DNA of 32,611 nt from an uncultured Actinomycetes bacterium (GCA_903938735.1 CAJAEK010000123.1:1-32611), one strand, 5' to 3'. Positions 25,589 through 32,611 are shown, counted from the first letter of the stretch. Program-made: numbers and translations. Notes: generated from the letters alone by a model not told the origin.

Positions 25589-26479
25589 GTGATTAAGTAT
25601 TCAGCAGAAGTCAGCGCCGCCCGTTCGGCCGGCAAGCCCATCGTCGCACTCGAATCCACGATTATCAGCCATGGATTGCCGCGGCCAAAGAATTTAGAAG
25701 TAGCACGCGAAGTCGAAGAGATTGTTCGCTCTGCCGGTGCGGTTCCCGCCACCATCGCACTAATTGACGGCGTGATTCACGTGGGTCTTGAGGAAGATCA
25801 ACTCATTCGGATCGCCACCGACGATTCCGTCGTCAAGGCATCGACTCGCGATTTAGCAATCATCGAAATGACGAAGCAATCTGCAGCGACCACCGTTGCG
25901 GCAACTGCACACATTGCCAAGTTGGCCGGCGTTGATGTCTTCGCGACCGGCGGATTGGGCGGAGTACACCGCGGCCATTCGTATGACGAATCTGCAGATC
26001 TGACCGCGCTATCTCAACTGGAAATCATCATTGTCTGCGCCGGTGTGAAATCTATTTTGGATGTTGCGGGCACGCTGGAGCGGCTAGAAACGTATTCGGT
26101 TCCCGTCCTTGGCTACAAGACAAATAAGTTCCCCGGTTTTTATCTCACTGATTCCGGTTTTGAAATCGAGCACCGAGTTGATTCGCCTGCGGAGATTGCC
26201 GCCATCTGGAAAAACCGTGCCGACCTCAAGACAAATGACCGTGCGATTGTTGTCACCAATCCAGTCGCGAACCAGATGAATCCAGCGTTGCACGATGAAA
26301 TTTTGAATTCAGGTCTGGCTGCTGCAGCCGCGAATCACATCGTGGGCAAAGCGGTTACGCCATTTTTACTCGAGCATTTTCATACCGCCAGCAAAGGCGA
26401 ATCGTTGCGCGTGAATATCGACATCATTAAGTCGAATTCACAGCTCGCTGCCGAAATCGCAGTAGCGCTTAAGAAGTAA
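25589..26479 (+). CDS. psuG: Pseudouridine-5'-phosphate glycosidase
   Basis: This 296-residue enzyme carries the family core IVALESTIISHGLPRPKNLE with the active-site glutamate. It also has TIALIDGVIHVGL, ATTVAATAHIAKLAGVDVF with a catalytic lysine, and FATGGLGGVHRG. It cleaves the C-C glycosidic bond of pseudouridine 5'-phosphate to uracil and ribose 5-phosphate. The kinase that makes its substrate, psuK, follows 12 bases downstream. Together they recycle pseudouridine from RNA turnover. Uracil from this reaction joins the same pool as uracil from the cytosine deaminase at 1711-2157. The GTG start is fixed by the -10 box 6 bases upstream. Confidence 0.95.
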   Translation: MIKYSAEVSAARSAGKPIVALESTIISHGLPRPKNLEVAREVEEIVRSAGAVPATIALIDGVIHVGLEEDQLIRIATDDSVVKASTRDLAIIEMTKQSAATTVAATAHIAKLAGVDVFATGGLGGVHRGHSYDESADLTALSQLEIIIVCAGVKSILDVAGTLERLETYSVPVLGYKTNKFPGFYLTDSGFEIEHRVDSPAEIAAIWKNRADLKTNDRAIVVTNPVANQMNPALHDEILNSGLAAAAANHIVGKAVTPFLLEHFHTASKGESLRVNIDIIKSNSQLAAEIAVALKK

Positions 26480-26491
26480 TAGGCGTCCCCC

Positions 26492-27391
26492 ATGAGCAAA
26501 GTCCTCTGCATCGGCGACATCATGTTGGATGTCACTGCCGTTACGGGACGCGAGCTCGAACAAGGCGTTGAAACCAGAGCACATATCTCCACCCAGGGCG
26601 GCGGCGCTGCTGCAAATGTGGCCTCCTGGTTGGCTTCAAACGGTACGCCCACCTATCTGGTGACGCGCGTCGGTGACGATGCGGCCGGTCGGACATTGCT
26701 CGATGAGCTCGATCAATACGGTGTTGAACACTCGACCACTGTCGTTGATGGTCTCAGCACCGGTGTTGTAATTGTCATTGTCGATGCACTCGGCGAGCGG
26801 ACGATGTTTCCTGATTCTGGCGCGAATGCCGGTTTGGGTTTAGCTGACCTGCCAGACCTTTCCGATTACACCACTTTGTATTTGTCCGGATATCCGCTTA
26901 TCAATCCGATTTCACGCCCGGGCGTTCTGCAAATCATCGAGAAGGCGAAAAGCGTCGGACTGCCTATCGTTTTTGACCCTGCAACGGTCGGCGTGCTCCG
27001 CGAAGTAGGTATTCCTACCGTGCGCGAGTGGTTGAAGAATATGGATGTATTGATTCTCAACGAAGAAGAGGCGCACTTCTTATCTGGCATCGGAAATCCC
27101 ATCGAAGCCGCGTCCGCACTTCTTGAATTGGTTCCAACCGTCGTAATCAAGCGCGGCGGCGCGGGCGCACTCGCTCAATCGCGAGAACATTCACTTGTTC
27201 AAGTCCCAGCAATTTCAACTACCGTCATCAACACAACTGGCGCTGGGGATGCTTTTGCGGCCGGATTCATACAGGTGTGGGTTGAGACCAAGGATTCTTC
27301 GAGACTCGAGGCCGCAATTAGTCGTGGTGCAGAACTTGGGGGCCAATGTGTCGCACATATCGGCGCCCGCCCGCTTGTCGCTCCCCGATAA
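26492..27391 (+). CDS. psuK: PfkB-family carbohydrate kinase, probably pseudouridine kinase
   Basis: This 299-residue ribokinase-fold protein has the N-terminal GDIMLDV, the [13 protein letters not shown] substrate-site motif, and the C-terminal PfkB signature [14 protein letters not shown] with the catalytic aspartate. PfkB kinases act on sugars and nucleosides. The position 12 bases after psuG makes pseudouridine the best substrate guess, giving pseudouridine 5'-phosphate for the glycosidase. Generic ribokinase or adenosine kinase activity cannot be excluded. It ends 29 bases before parC. Confidence 0.85.
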   Translation: MSKVLCIGDIMLDVTAVTGRELEQGVETRAHISTQGGGAAANVASWLASNGTPTYLVTRVGDDAAGRTLLDELDQYGVEHSTTVVDGLSTGVVIVIVDALGERTMFPDSGANAGLGLADLPDLSDYTTLYLSGYPLINPISRPGVLQIIEKAKSVGLPIVFDPATVGVLREVGIPTVREWLKNMDVLILNEEEAHFLSGIGNPIEAASALLELVPTVVIKRGGAGALAQSREHSLVQVPAISTTVINTTGAGDAFAAGFIQVWVETKDSSRLEAAISRGAELGGQCVAHIGARPLVAPR

Positions 27392-27405
27392 ATCAGCATT
27401 CATTG

Positions 27406-27417
27406 GGCAAGATAGCC
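27406..27417 (+). promoter_or_regulatory. parC promoter core, shared 12-base element
   Basis: GGCAAGATAGCC contains the -10-like CAAGAT (27408-27413), followed by 7 C-rich bases and the ATG at 27421. Transcription would start at or next to the start codon. The same 12 bases occur before parE and rplS. Confidence 0.6.
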
Positions 27418-27420
27418 CCC

Positions 27421-28920
27421 ATGGCAAAAACACCTAAAGCCGTTCTCCCGAAACCTGGCGAGAACCCTGGTCGCATCGTCGACATCGACGTCTCACAAGA
27501 GATGTCCGAATCATTCTTGGAATATGCGTATTCGGTTATTTATTCTCGCGCGTTGCCCGATGCTCGCGATGGCTTGAAGCCCGTACAGCGTCGCATCCTT
27601 CATCAGATGTCCGATATGGGCTTGCGCCCCGATCGCGGTCACGTGAAGTGCGCTCGTGTTGTTGGCGAAGTTATGGGTAAGTTGCACCCGCACGGCGATG
27701 GCGCGATTTATGACGCCATGGTTCGTATGGCGCAACCATTCTCTATGCGCTTGCCGCTAATTGATGGTCACGGAAACTTTGGTTCGCTTGATGCCGGGCC
27801 GGCCGCGATGCGTTACACCGAATCGCGTCTCGCTACGCCAGCAATGGCGATGGTGGATGAGTCCGATGAGAACACCGTGGATTTCGGCGGAAACTATGAC
27901 GGTCAGCTTTTGGAGCCGCTCGTCTTGCCTGCAGCATTCCCCAACCTGCTTGTTAATGGCGCGACCGGTATTGCGGTGGGTATGGCGACCAATATGGCGC
28001 CCCACAACTTGGGCGAAGTCATCGCCGCTACTAAGCATTTGATCGAAAATCCCAAGGCGACTTTGAAGCAGTTGATGAAGTTCGTCCCTGGCCCGGATTT
28101 CCCTACCGGTGGCGAATTAGTCGCAACCGACGGTATCGCCGAGGCATATGCATCGGGTCGCGGTTCATTCAAGGTTCGCGCAACTGCGGTTATCGAGAAG
28201 GTCACCGCTCGCAAGATGGGCATCGTGATTACCGAGTTCCCATACAACATCGGCCCCGAGAAGGTTGTCGAAAAGATCGCTGACCTCGTCAAGGCGAAGA
28301 AGATTCAGGGCATCTCAGACATCATCGACCTCTCCGACGGTCAACAGGGCACCAAGGTTGTTGTGGAAATTAAGAATGGCTACGAGCCAGAAGATATTCT
28401 CGCCAACCTTTATAAGTTAACCCCGATGGAGGATCAATTCTCTATCAACGCGGTTGCGCTGGTTAATGGCAAGCCGTTGACGCTCGGTCTCAAGGAATTG
28501 CTCCAAGTCTTCATCGACCACCGGATTGAAGTCGTTCGCCGTCGCTCTGAGTTCCGCTTGGGCAAAGCTCAGGCCCGCCTTAACTTGGTGGATGGTTTGC
28601 TTAAGGCGATTATCGATATCGATAAGGTCATCAAGATTATCCGCGCGAGCGAAGACGCTGCTGCAGCAAAGGATGCGCTGATTAAGGGCTTCAAGCTGAG
28701 CGATGAACAAGCCACCTACATCTTGGATATGCCGCTTCGTCGATTGACCAAGATGAGCAAGTTGGAGCTTGAGAGCGAACAAGCTGAACTCAAGAAGACG
28801 ATTGCAGCGCTCAAGAAGTTGCTCTCCTCCGACGAGACCATCAAGGCTCAGGTCGCAGAAGAGTTGACCGAAGTCGGCAAGAATTTCGCGACTCCTCGTC
28901 GCACTCGCCTCTCGGCATAA
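27421..28920 (+). CDS. parC: Topoisomerase IV subunit A (ParC/GyrA family), lacking the C-terminal domain
   Basis: This 499-residue protein begins with the GyrA/ParC core: [20 protein letters not shown], the recognition helix [12 protein letters not shown], and the catalytic Tyr132 in [10 protein letters not shown]. The tower region follows, then the coiled-coil C-gate to a [10 protein letters not shown] end. In full-length ParC or GyrA the beta-pinwheel domain (about 250-320 residues) would follow at this point. Here a TAA ends the gene and the next gene starts 20 bases later. No continuation is visible in other frames. The start is set by CAAGAT 7 bases upstream. Its partner ParE is 1 kb away on the opposite strand. 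It could still bind ParE and cleave DNA, but wrapping and topological preference would be altered. Confidence 0.93.
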   Translation: MAKTPKAVLPKPGENPGRIVDIDVSQEMSESFLEYAYSVIYSRALPDARDGLKPVQRRILHQMSDMGLRPDRGHVKCARVVGEVMGKLHPHGDGAIYDAMVRMAQPFSMRLPLIDGHGNFGSLDAGPAAMRYTESRLATPAMAMVDESDENTVDFGGNYDGQLLEPLVLPAAFPNLLVNGATGIAVGMATNMAPHNLGEVIAATKHLIENPKATLKQLMKFVPGPDFPTGGELVATDGIAEAYASGRGSFKVRATAVIEKVTARKMGIVITEFPYNIGPEKVVEKIADLVKAKKIQGISDIIDLSDGQQGTKVVVEIKNGYEPEDILANLYKLTPMEDQFSINAVALVNGKPLTLGLKELLQVFIDHRIEVVRRRSEFRLGKAQARLNLVDGLLKAIIDIDKVIKIIRASEDAAAAKDALIKGFKLSDEQATYILDMPLRRLTKMSKLELESEQAELKKTIAALKKLLSSDETIKAQVAEELTEVGKNFATPRRTRLSA

Positions 28921-28927
28921 CACCCTT

Positions 28928-28933
28928 TAAACT
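28928..28933 (+). promoter_or_regulatory. -10 box of a leaderless frnE promoter
   Basis: TAAACT is followed by 6 bases (CCAGAC) and the ATG at 28940. It lies in the 19-base space after parC. Confidence 0.55.
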
Positions 28934-28939
28934 CCAGAC

Positions 28940-29578
28940 ATGATTGTTGATGTCTGGTCTGATGTGGTCTGCCCGTGGTGCTTTATCGGCCGTCGTCGCC
29001 TACAGAAGGCGTTGCAAGCAGTCGCTGGCTCTGAGAAGGTCGTCGTGCGCCACCGCGCCTTTCAGCTGCAACCTGACGCCGCTGGCGTCATGCCCACCAA
29101 AGAATTACTCGCCAAGAAATACAACCTCAACCCCGATCAAGTTGAATCTTCACAGGCCAATGTCTGTTCCATCGCGGATGGTGAAGGACTTTGTTACGAC
29201 CTATCGAACACGATGTCGGGCAACACCGGCAACGCTCATCGCCTACTGAAATGGGCTGAAACTCAAGGCAAAGAGGCTGAGTTACTCGAGGCAATGTATT
29301 CCGGCTATTTCGAAAAGTCGCAAGGCGTCTTTAGCGACGACGAATTGCTCGGCTTCGTTGCTCAGGTTGGTCTTGATCAGACGCAGGCCAAAGAGATTCT
29401 CGACTCTAAAGAATATGCCGATGATGTTCTTCAGGATCAGCACTTGGCCCAACAACTAGGAGCAAACGGAGTGCCATTCTTTGTCTTCGATATGAAGTAC
29501 GGCATTTCTGGTGCCCAGCCCCAAGAGGTGTTTAACACCACGCTCGAGAAAGCACTAGAAGAGAGCGTTACCGCTTAA
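28940..29578 (+). CDS. DsbA-family oxidoreductase, FrnE-like
   Basis: This 212-residue thioredoxin-fold protein has an N-terminal CPWC redox pair (VWSDVVCPWCFIGRRRLQKA) and the downstream GNTGNAHRL motif. The cis-proline region GANGVPFFVFDMKYGISGAQ is typical of the cytoplasmic FrnE/DsbA group, which includes polyketide-type FrnE and 2-hydroxychromene-2-carboxylate isomerase relatives. There is no signal peptide, so it acts in the cytoplasm, probably in thiol redox balance or stress protection. It has its own leaderless promoter 6 bases before the ATG. Substrates are unknown. Confidence 0.9.
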   Translation: MIVDVWSDVVCPWCFIGRRRLQKALQAVAGSEKVVVRHRAFQLQPDAAGVMPTKELLAKKYNLNPDQVESSQANVCSIADGEGLCYDLSNTMSGNTGNAHRLLKWAETQGKEAELLEAMYSGYFEKSQGVFSDDELLGFVAQVGLDQTQAKEILDSKEYADDVLQDQHLAQQLGANGVPFFVFDMKYGISGAQPQEVFNTTLEKALEESVTA

Positions 29579-29586
29579 AGGTGCGG

Positions 29587-29659
29587 AACTGGCGACGGGA
29601 ATCGAACCCGCCCCGGCAACTTGGTAAGAGTTGCTATGCAACCAAAACACCTCGCCAGC
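29587..29659 (-). tRNA. Divergent tRNA-like gene, anticodon UAC by position (Val)
   Basis: On the minus strand a 73-base cloverleaf can be drawn. The 7-base acceptor stem pairs GCTGGCG with CGCCAGT, including one G-T pair. The T arm reads GCGGG-TTCGATT-CCCGT and is canonical. The anticodon stem is CAACT/AGTTG, extendable to six pairs, with loop CTTACCA, placing TAC at 34-36. Odd features are a weak D stem (GTGT/GCAT) around a TTTGGTT loop, A at position 8 with T at position 14 instead of T8-A14, C at 37, and T at 73. No CCA is encoded. It could be a functional but aberrant tRNA, a pseudogene or a tRNA-like RNA. Confidence 0.6.
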
Positions 29660-29734
29660 CCGCTTCGCGAGCATCGTCTCTTTATTCGCTCTTCAGTCGC
29701 GGCAAAGGCCTTGGTGTGGATTTGCAACCGCTGT

Positions 29735-29768
29735 GGAAAAGAAAAGAACCTCGATTTCTCGAGGTTCC
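29735..29768 (-). terminator. Rho-independent terminator downstream of parE
   Basis: On the minus strand GAACCTCG and CGAGGTTC form an 8-base stem (9 with the flanking G-C pair) with a 6-base AGAAAT loop. The U-rich run TTTTCTTTTCC follows. It lies about 120 bases after the parE stop and before the tRNA-like element, so it most likely ends the parE transcript. Confidence 0.85.
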
Positions 29769-29890
29769 AATGTCGCCAGCTCCAGGGCTGAGAATTTTGT
29801 CAATTGGCTTACCAAGCCGATTCGCAACCGCTTTCTTACCAAAGTAAGACAAGACGAGTATTACACAAAATCGAATTACTCGGAGTAAAA
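29769..29890 (-). other. parE 3' untranslated region with small hairpins
   Basis: This is part of the roughly 310-base space without a protein gene between 29579 and 29890. On the minus strand it holds two small hairpins, CTTAC-TTTG-GTAAG and GGCTT-GGT-AAGCC. A nonamer, CTTGGTAAG, is exactly complementary to the CTTACCAAG of the tRNA-like anticodon arm. The phrase GCAACCGCT (plus strand) occurs at 29824-29832 and again at 29724-29732, exactly 100 bases apart. A 58-codon open frame crosses it but runs through the terminator, so I do not call it a gene. Confidence 0.4.
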
Positions 29891-31963
29891 CTAAGCGTCG
29901 ATGCGCTCGCGATCGATTTCAGCGTTTGAGATGAACTCCTTGCGCGGAGCCACCTCGTTGCCCATCAAAAGCTCGAAGACTGCCTCCGCGGCTACCGCGT
30001 CCTTCATAGTCACGCGACGTAGCGTGCGCTTCTCGGGATCCATGGTGGTTTCGCGGAGCTGATCAGCATCCATTTCGCCCAAGCCTTTGTAGCGCTGGAT
30101 TGGTTCCTTCCAACGCTTTCCGGCCTTTGTTAAATCTGCAGTGACCTTACGCATCTCGTCATCTGAATACGTGTAGTGGACTTCCCCGCGCTTTCCACCA
30201 ATCACATCGATGCGATGTAGTGGAGGAATTGCAGCAAAGACTCGGCCATCTTCGATAAGTGGGCGCATATAGCGATAAAGCAAAGTGAGTAGCAAGCAGC
30301 GGATGTGAGCGCCGTCGACGTCAGCATCAGACATCAAGATGACGCGGCCATAGCGAGCATCATCCAATGTGAACGAGCGACCAGAGCCAGCTCCGATAAC
30401 CTGAATAATCGATGCGCATTCGTTGTTCTCGAGCATCTGCGAGAGCGAAGCCTTCTGAACGTTCAGAATCTTTCCGCGAATAGGCAAGATTGCCTGAAAT
30501 TCAGAGTTACGTGCGGCCTTCGTGGTGCCCAGCGCCGAGTCGCCCTCAACAATGAAGAGCTCGGTGCGCGCGGTGTCATCCGAGCGGCAATCCGAAAGCT
30601 TTGTAGGGAGCGATGAATTCTCAAGTGCGTTCTTGCGGCGCTGCAGATCTTTGTGCGCGCGAGCGGAAATACGTGTGCGCGAAGCTTGTGCAACCTTCTC
30701 CATCACGGCCTTGCCGGTTGCCTTTTCGATGCGCTTGGTGGTCGAGAAGAAGGCCTTCATCTGATCGGCAACAACCGCGGTCACAATCTTTGTGGCGGCA
30801 GCGGTTCCCAACACTTCTTTAGTCTGACCTTCGAACTGTGGCTCAGACATACGTACTGTCACAACAGCTGTGAGACCTTCGAGCACGTCATCCTTGATGA
30901 CATCAGCTTCGTTGTTCTTCAACGTCTTGGTGGCGCGCAGCGCGTCGTTAAATGCCTTGGTGATTGAACGCTCGAATCCTTGAACGTGTGTTCCGCCCTT
31001 TGGCGTAGAAATAATGTTCACGAACGAAGCCATGGTGGTGTCGTAGCCATTGCCCCATTGCATCGCGATGTCGACGCCCATTTCGCGCGCGACTTCGGTC
31101 GGCATCATGTGGCCCTTGTCGTCCAAGACAGGAACAGTCTCTGTGTATTCGCCAGTGCCAGACAAACGAATAACTTCACCGATTGGTTCATCGGGGCGAA
31201 GGAAAGTACAGAATTCTGCGATTCCACCCTTGTGGAAGAAAGTCTCGGATGTCTTCGCCTTGGTGCGGTTGTCGTTGACGACCAGCGTGAGCCCAGGGAC
31301 CAAGTATGAGGTTTGACGAGCGCGAGCGTAAATATCTTCGATCGAAAGCTCGGCTTCCTTCAGGAAGATTTGCCGATCTGCCCAGTACTTAATACGGGTA
31401 CCAGTGACCTTTGCGGCAACCTTGCCGATGATGCGCAGGCCAGAGGATTCAGTGAATGGCGCCTTTGGTCCGTCGCCATCGAAAATGCCCGCGTTACCGC
31501 GCTGGAATGACATCCAGTAAATCTTGCCGTTGCGGTCGACTTCAACATCGAGGCGAGATGAAAGTGCGTTCACAACAGAAGCACCAACACCGTGCAAACC
31601 GCCCGAGGCTGCGTATGAGCCGCCGCCGAATTTTCCACCAGCGTGCAATTTGGTCATTACAACTTCAACACCAGTCAGACCTGTCTTCGGTTCCTTATCA
31701 ACTGGGATGCCGCGGCCATCATCATGGACTTCAACCGAGCCATCAGCTTCTAGGTTGATCTCAATTTTCTTGCAATGTCCGGCGAGCGCTTCATCTACTG
31801 AGTTGTCGATAATTTCCCAGAGACAGTGCATCAAGCCGCGTGAATCGGTTGTACCGATGTACATACCCGGGCGCTTGCGAACGGCGTCGAGACCTTCGAG
31901 AACTGCTAAGTCCTTAGCGGAGTAGCCATTCTCTGTTGTTGATTCTTTATCGTCTTTCGCCAC
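29891..31963 (-). CDS. parE: Topoisomerase IV subunit B (ParE/GyrB family)
   Basis: This 690-residue protein has the GHKL ATPase domain (RPGMYIG, EIIDNSVDEAL, HDDGRGIPV, SGGLHGVGASVVNALS). A transducer domain follows. The TOPRIM region starts at IVEGDSALG, where most relatives have EGDSA(A/G), and includes MSDADVDGAHI. The C-terminal tail is RYKGLGEMDADQL, normal for the family. ParE pairs with ParC to decatenate daughter chromosomes. It is a full-length subunit, in contrast to the short ParC nearby. The GTG start at 31963 lies 13 bases after the CAAGAT box of the shared 12-base element. The gene is divergent from a small zinc-ribbon gene and ends in a terminator. Confidence 0.95.
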   Translation of the reverse strand: MAKDDKESTTENGYSAKDLAVLEGLDAVRKRPGMYIGTTDSRGLMHCLWEIIDNSVDEALAGHCKKIEINLEADGSVEVHDDGRGIPVDKEPKTGLTGVEVVMTKLHAGGKFGGGSYAASGGLHGVGASVVNALSSRLDVEVDRNGKIYWMSFQRGNAGIFDGDGPKAPFTESSGLRIIGKVAAKVTGTRIKYWADRQIFLKEAELSIEDIYARARQTSYLVPGLTLVVNDNRTKAKTSETFFHKGGIAEFCTFLRPDEPIGEVIRLSGTGEYTETVPVLDDKGHMMPTEVAREMGVDIAMQWGNGYDTTMASFVNIISTPKGGTHVQGFERSITKAFNDALRATKTLKNNEADVIKDDVLEGLTAVVTVRMSEPQFEGQTKEVLGTAAATKIVTAVVADQMKAFFSTTKRIEKATGKAVMEKVAQASRTRISARAHKDLQRRKNALENSSLPTKLSDCRSDDTARTELFIVEGDSALGTTKAARNSEFQAILPIRGKILNVQKASLSQMLENNECASIIQVIGAGSGRSFTLDDARYGRVILMSDADVDGAHIRCLLLTLLYRYMRPLIEDGRVFAAIPPLHRIDVIGGKRGEVHYTYSDDEMRKVTADLTKAGKRWKEPIQRYKGLGEMDADQLRETTMDPEKRTLRRVTMKDAVAAEAVFELLMGNEVAPRKEFISNAEIDRERIDA

Positions 31964-31972
31964 GGTGGGACA

Positions 31973-31984
31973 GGCTATCTTGCC
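31973..31984 (-). promoter_or_regulatory. parE promoter core, shared 12-base element
   Basis: The minus-strand sequence GGCAAGATAGCC contains CAAGAT (31982-31977), with 13 bases before the GTG. A possible TTACCG -35 lies 16 bases upstream of the box. The 12 bases are identical to those before parC and rplS. Confidence 0.6.
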
Positions 31985-32078
31985 AAGGGTGCAAATCTCG
32001 GTAATTGAGAGCTACTTGCAAAGAGAAATTCACAACGGCCTTTTTTCTCACCAAATATCGAGATATTTAGCGTTAGAT

Positions 32079-32107
32079 ATGACACGCCCGAGCGTAAAAA
32101 GTAGGAT
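32079..32107 (+). promoter_or_regulatory. Promoter of the small zinc-ribbon gene
   Basis: ATGACA (32079-32084) and TAGGAT (32102-32107) are separated by 17 bases, the best sigma-70-like promoter in the window. It yields a leader of about 90 bases containing the palindrome CCCTGCAGGG, the inverted repeat AAACCA/TGGTTT and GGGAA/TTCCC. GGGAG stands just before the ATG. This is a structured leader with no recognised riboswitch class. Confidence 0.6.
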
Positions 32108-32204
32108 TTAACCCTGCAGGGAATAAACCAACCATGGTTTGATGTTCCCCTGAGTGACCGAGAGGCAACCGCTTCTACGGAGAGTAAGGCCGAAAGGGAG
32201 CGAC

Positions 32205-32426
32205 ATGACCGAGCAGTTAGTACTCGAAACCACACCGCTCAATGCTGTTGACCGTTGTGATCGCTGCGGCGCCCAGGCCTATGTCCGTGCAGTCTTGCTC
32301 AATGGCGGAGAGCTACTTTTCTGTGGCCACCACGCCAACGAATATGCCGAGGGCCTCAAGCCACTCGTTAAGCAGATTCAAGATGAGACAGACCGTCTCG
32401 TTGAATCACCAGCTTCTGCTGAATAG
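32205..32426 (+). CDS. Small zinc-ribbon protein, DUF7455-like
   Basis: This 73-residue protein has two cysteine pairs or mixed ligands: C18-x2-C21 (CDRCGAQAYVRA) and C40-G-H42-H43 (LLFCGHHANEYA). A short charged C-terminal helix follows. The pattern matches a small protein family (DUF7455) frequent in actinobacteria, often next to parE or a second gyrB. Its function is unknown. A longer frame beginning at 32154 is not supported, because the ATG at 32205 has GGGAG just upstream. It is divergent from parE and expressed from a strong-looking promoter with a structured leader. Confidence 0.85.
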   Translation: MTEQLVLETTPLNAVDRCDRCGAQAYVRAVLLNGGELLFCGHHANEYAEGLKPLVKQIQDETDRLVESPASAE

Positions 32427-32611
32427 TTTCTCCAGCTAGCAACTACCTCTTATGCGATCCGGCGGCTCGTGCTGCCACCAAAACTCGTAATGAGCTCGTC
32501 GTGATTGCTGACGGCAATGCGCTCGGCGCATACGAAACGCTCAAGTTGATGTAAGCGATTTGTGCTGGAATCCAGTTGCATGTCACGGACGTAGCTGTCG
32601 TTGGAATGTTC
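32423..32611 (+). pseudogene. LacI-family regulator fragment with in-frame stop (partial)
   Basis: In the +2 frame of the preceding gene the sequence reads CDPAARAATKTRNELVVIAD, then GNALGAYETLKLM, a TAA at 32550-32552, and after the stop AGIQLHVTDVAVVGMF. The pattern of an A-x-D/N-x-x-ALGAY-x-x-L segment followed by AGI-x-V-x-x-DVAVVG is the sugar-binding-domain signature of LacI/PurR regulators. The start is missing, the frame is interrupted and the end lies beyond the window. I call it a decayed remnant. A sequencing error is possible, and so is chance similarity. Confidence 0.5.

Noticed and set aside
29680-29870. Open frame of about 58 codons on the minus strand across the parE 3' region
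   Set aside because: It reads through the terminator hairpin, lacks a clear start or ribosome-binding site, and I recognise no protein family in it.
1-32611. CRISPR arrays, insertion sequences, prophage genes and toxin-antitoxin pairs
   Set aside because: No regular spacer repeats, transposase motifs, integrase or terminal inverted repeats were seen. All substantial coding space is accounted for by housekeeping or metabolic genes.

Overview
The window reads as one contiguous, gene-dense chromosomal segment of an actinobacterium (Actinomycetota). Markers for that assignment are SepH, a class II (AroG-type) DAHP synthase, a PASTA-domain serine/threonine kinase next to aroG, an actinobacterial-type ParE with a divergent DUF7455-like zinc-ribbon gene, and the rplS-lepB-rnhB-yraN-yifB-dprA order. 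Base composition looks moderate rather than high-GC. Gene overlaps are frequent and intergenic spaces very short, which would fit a small, streamlined genome such as the freshwater Nanopelagicales; that lineage is an inference. I see no insertion sequence, prophage, CRISPR array, rRNA or toxin-antitoxin module.

Layout. 1-4687: carotenoid genes (3' end of a crtE-like prenyltransferase, crtI, then crtB) interrupted by an opposite-strand cytosine salvage pair (yeast-type cytosine deaminase and a CodB-like permease). 4690-5968: a TPP riboswitch, a PnuT-like thiamine transporter and an overlapping P-loop kinase. 6005-10775: PASTA kinase, endonuclease IV, EamA exporter and threonine aldolase. 10752-13643 (minus): Ogt, AroG and a phosphofructokinase with the residues of PPi-dependent enzymes. 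13722-16968: xylulokinase, an HSL-type esterase and a second EamA transporter. 16985-22586 (minus): era, dprA, yifB, yraN, rnhB, lepB and rplS. 22716-25534: inositol-monophosphatase-like protein, SepH and an alkaline-phosphatase-superfamily protein. 25589-27391: pseudouridine catabolism (psuG, psuK). 27421-31963: a short ParC, an FrnE/DsbA-like protein, a divergent tRNA-like sequence with a terminator, and ParE. 32205-32611: a small zinc-ribbon protein and the remnant of a LacI-family regulator that runs off the window.

The most informative non-coding signal is promoter architecture. About ten genes have an xAxxxT box exactly 6 or 7 nt before an ATG or GTG, the geometry of leaderless transcription. 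This pattern also helps choose starts, for example for sepH. A 12-base sequence containing the -10 box, GGCAAGATAGCC, is identical upstream of parC, parE and rplS. Other points worth a second look are a ParC that stops where its C-terminal pinwheel domain would begin, an L19 with a long acidic tail, an aberrant tRNA-like element, and a possible thiamine uptake/kinase unit. I found no clear novel defence or mobile system.
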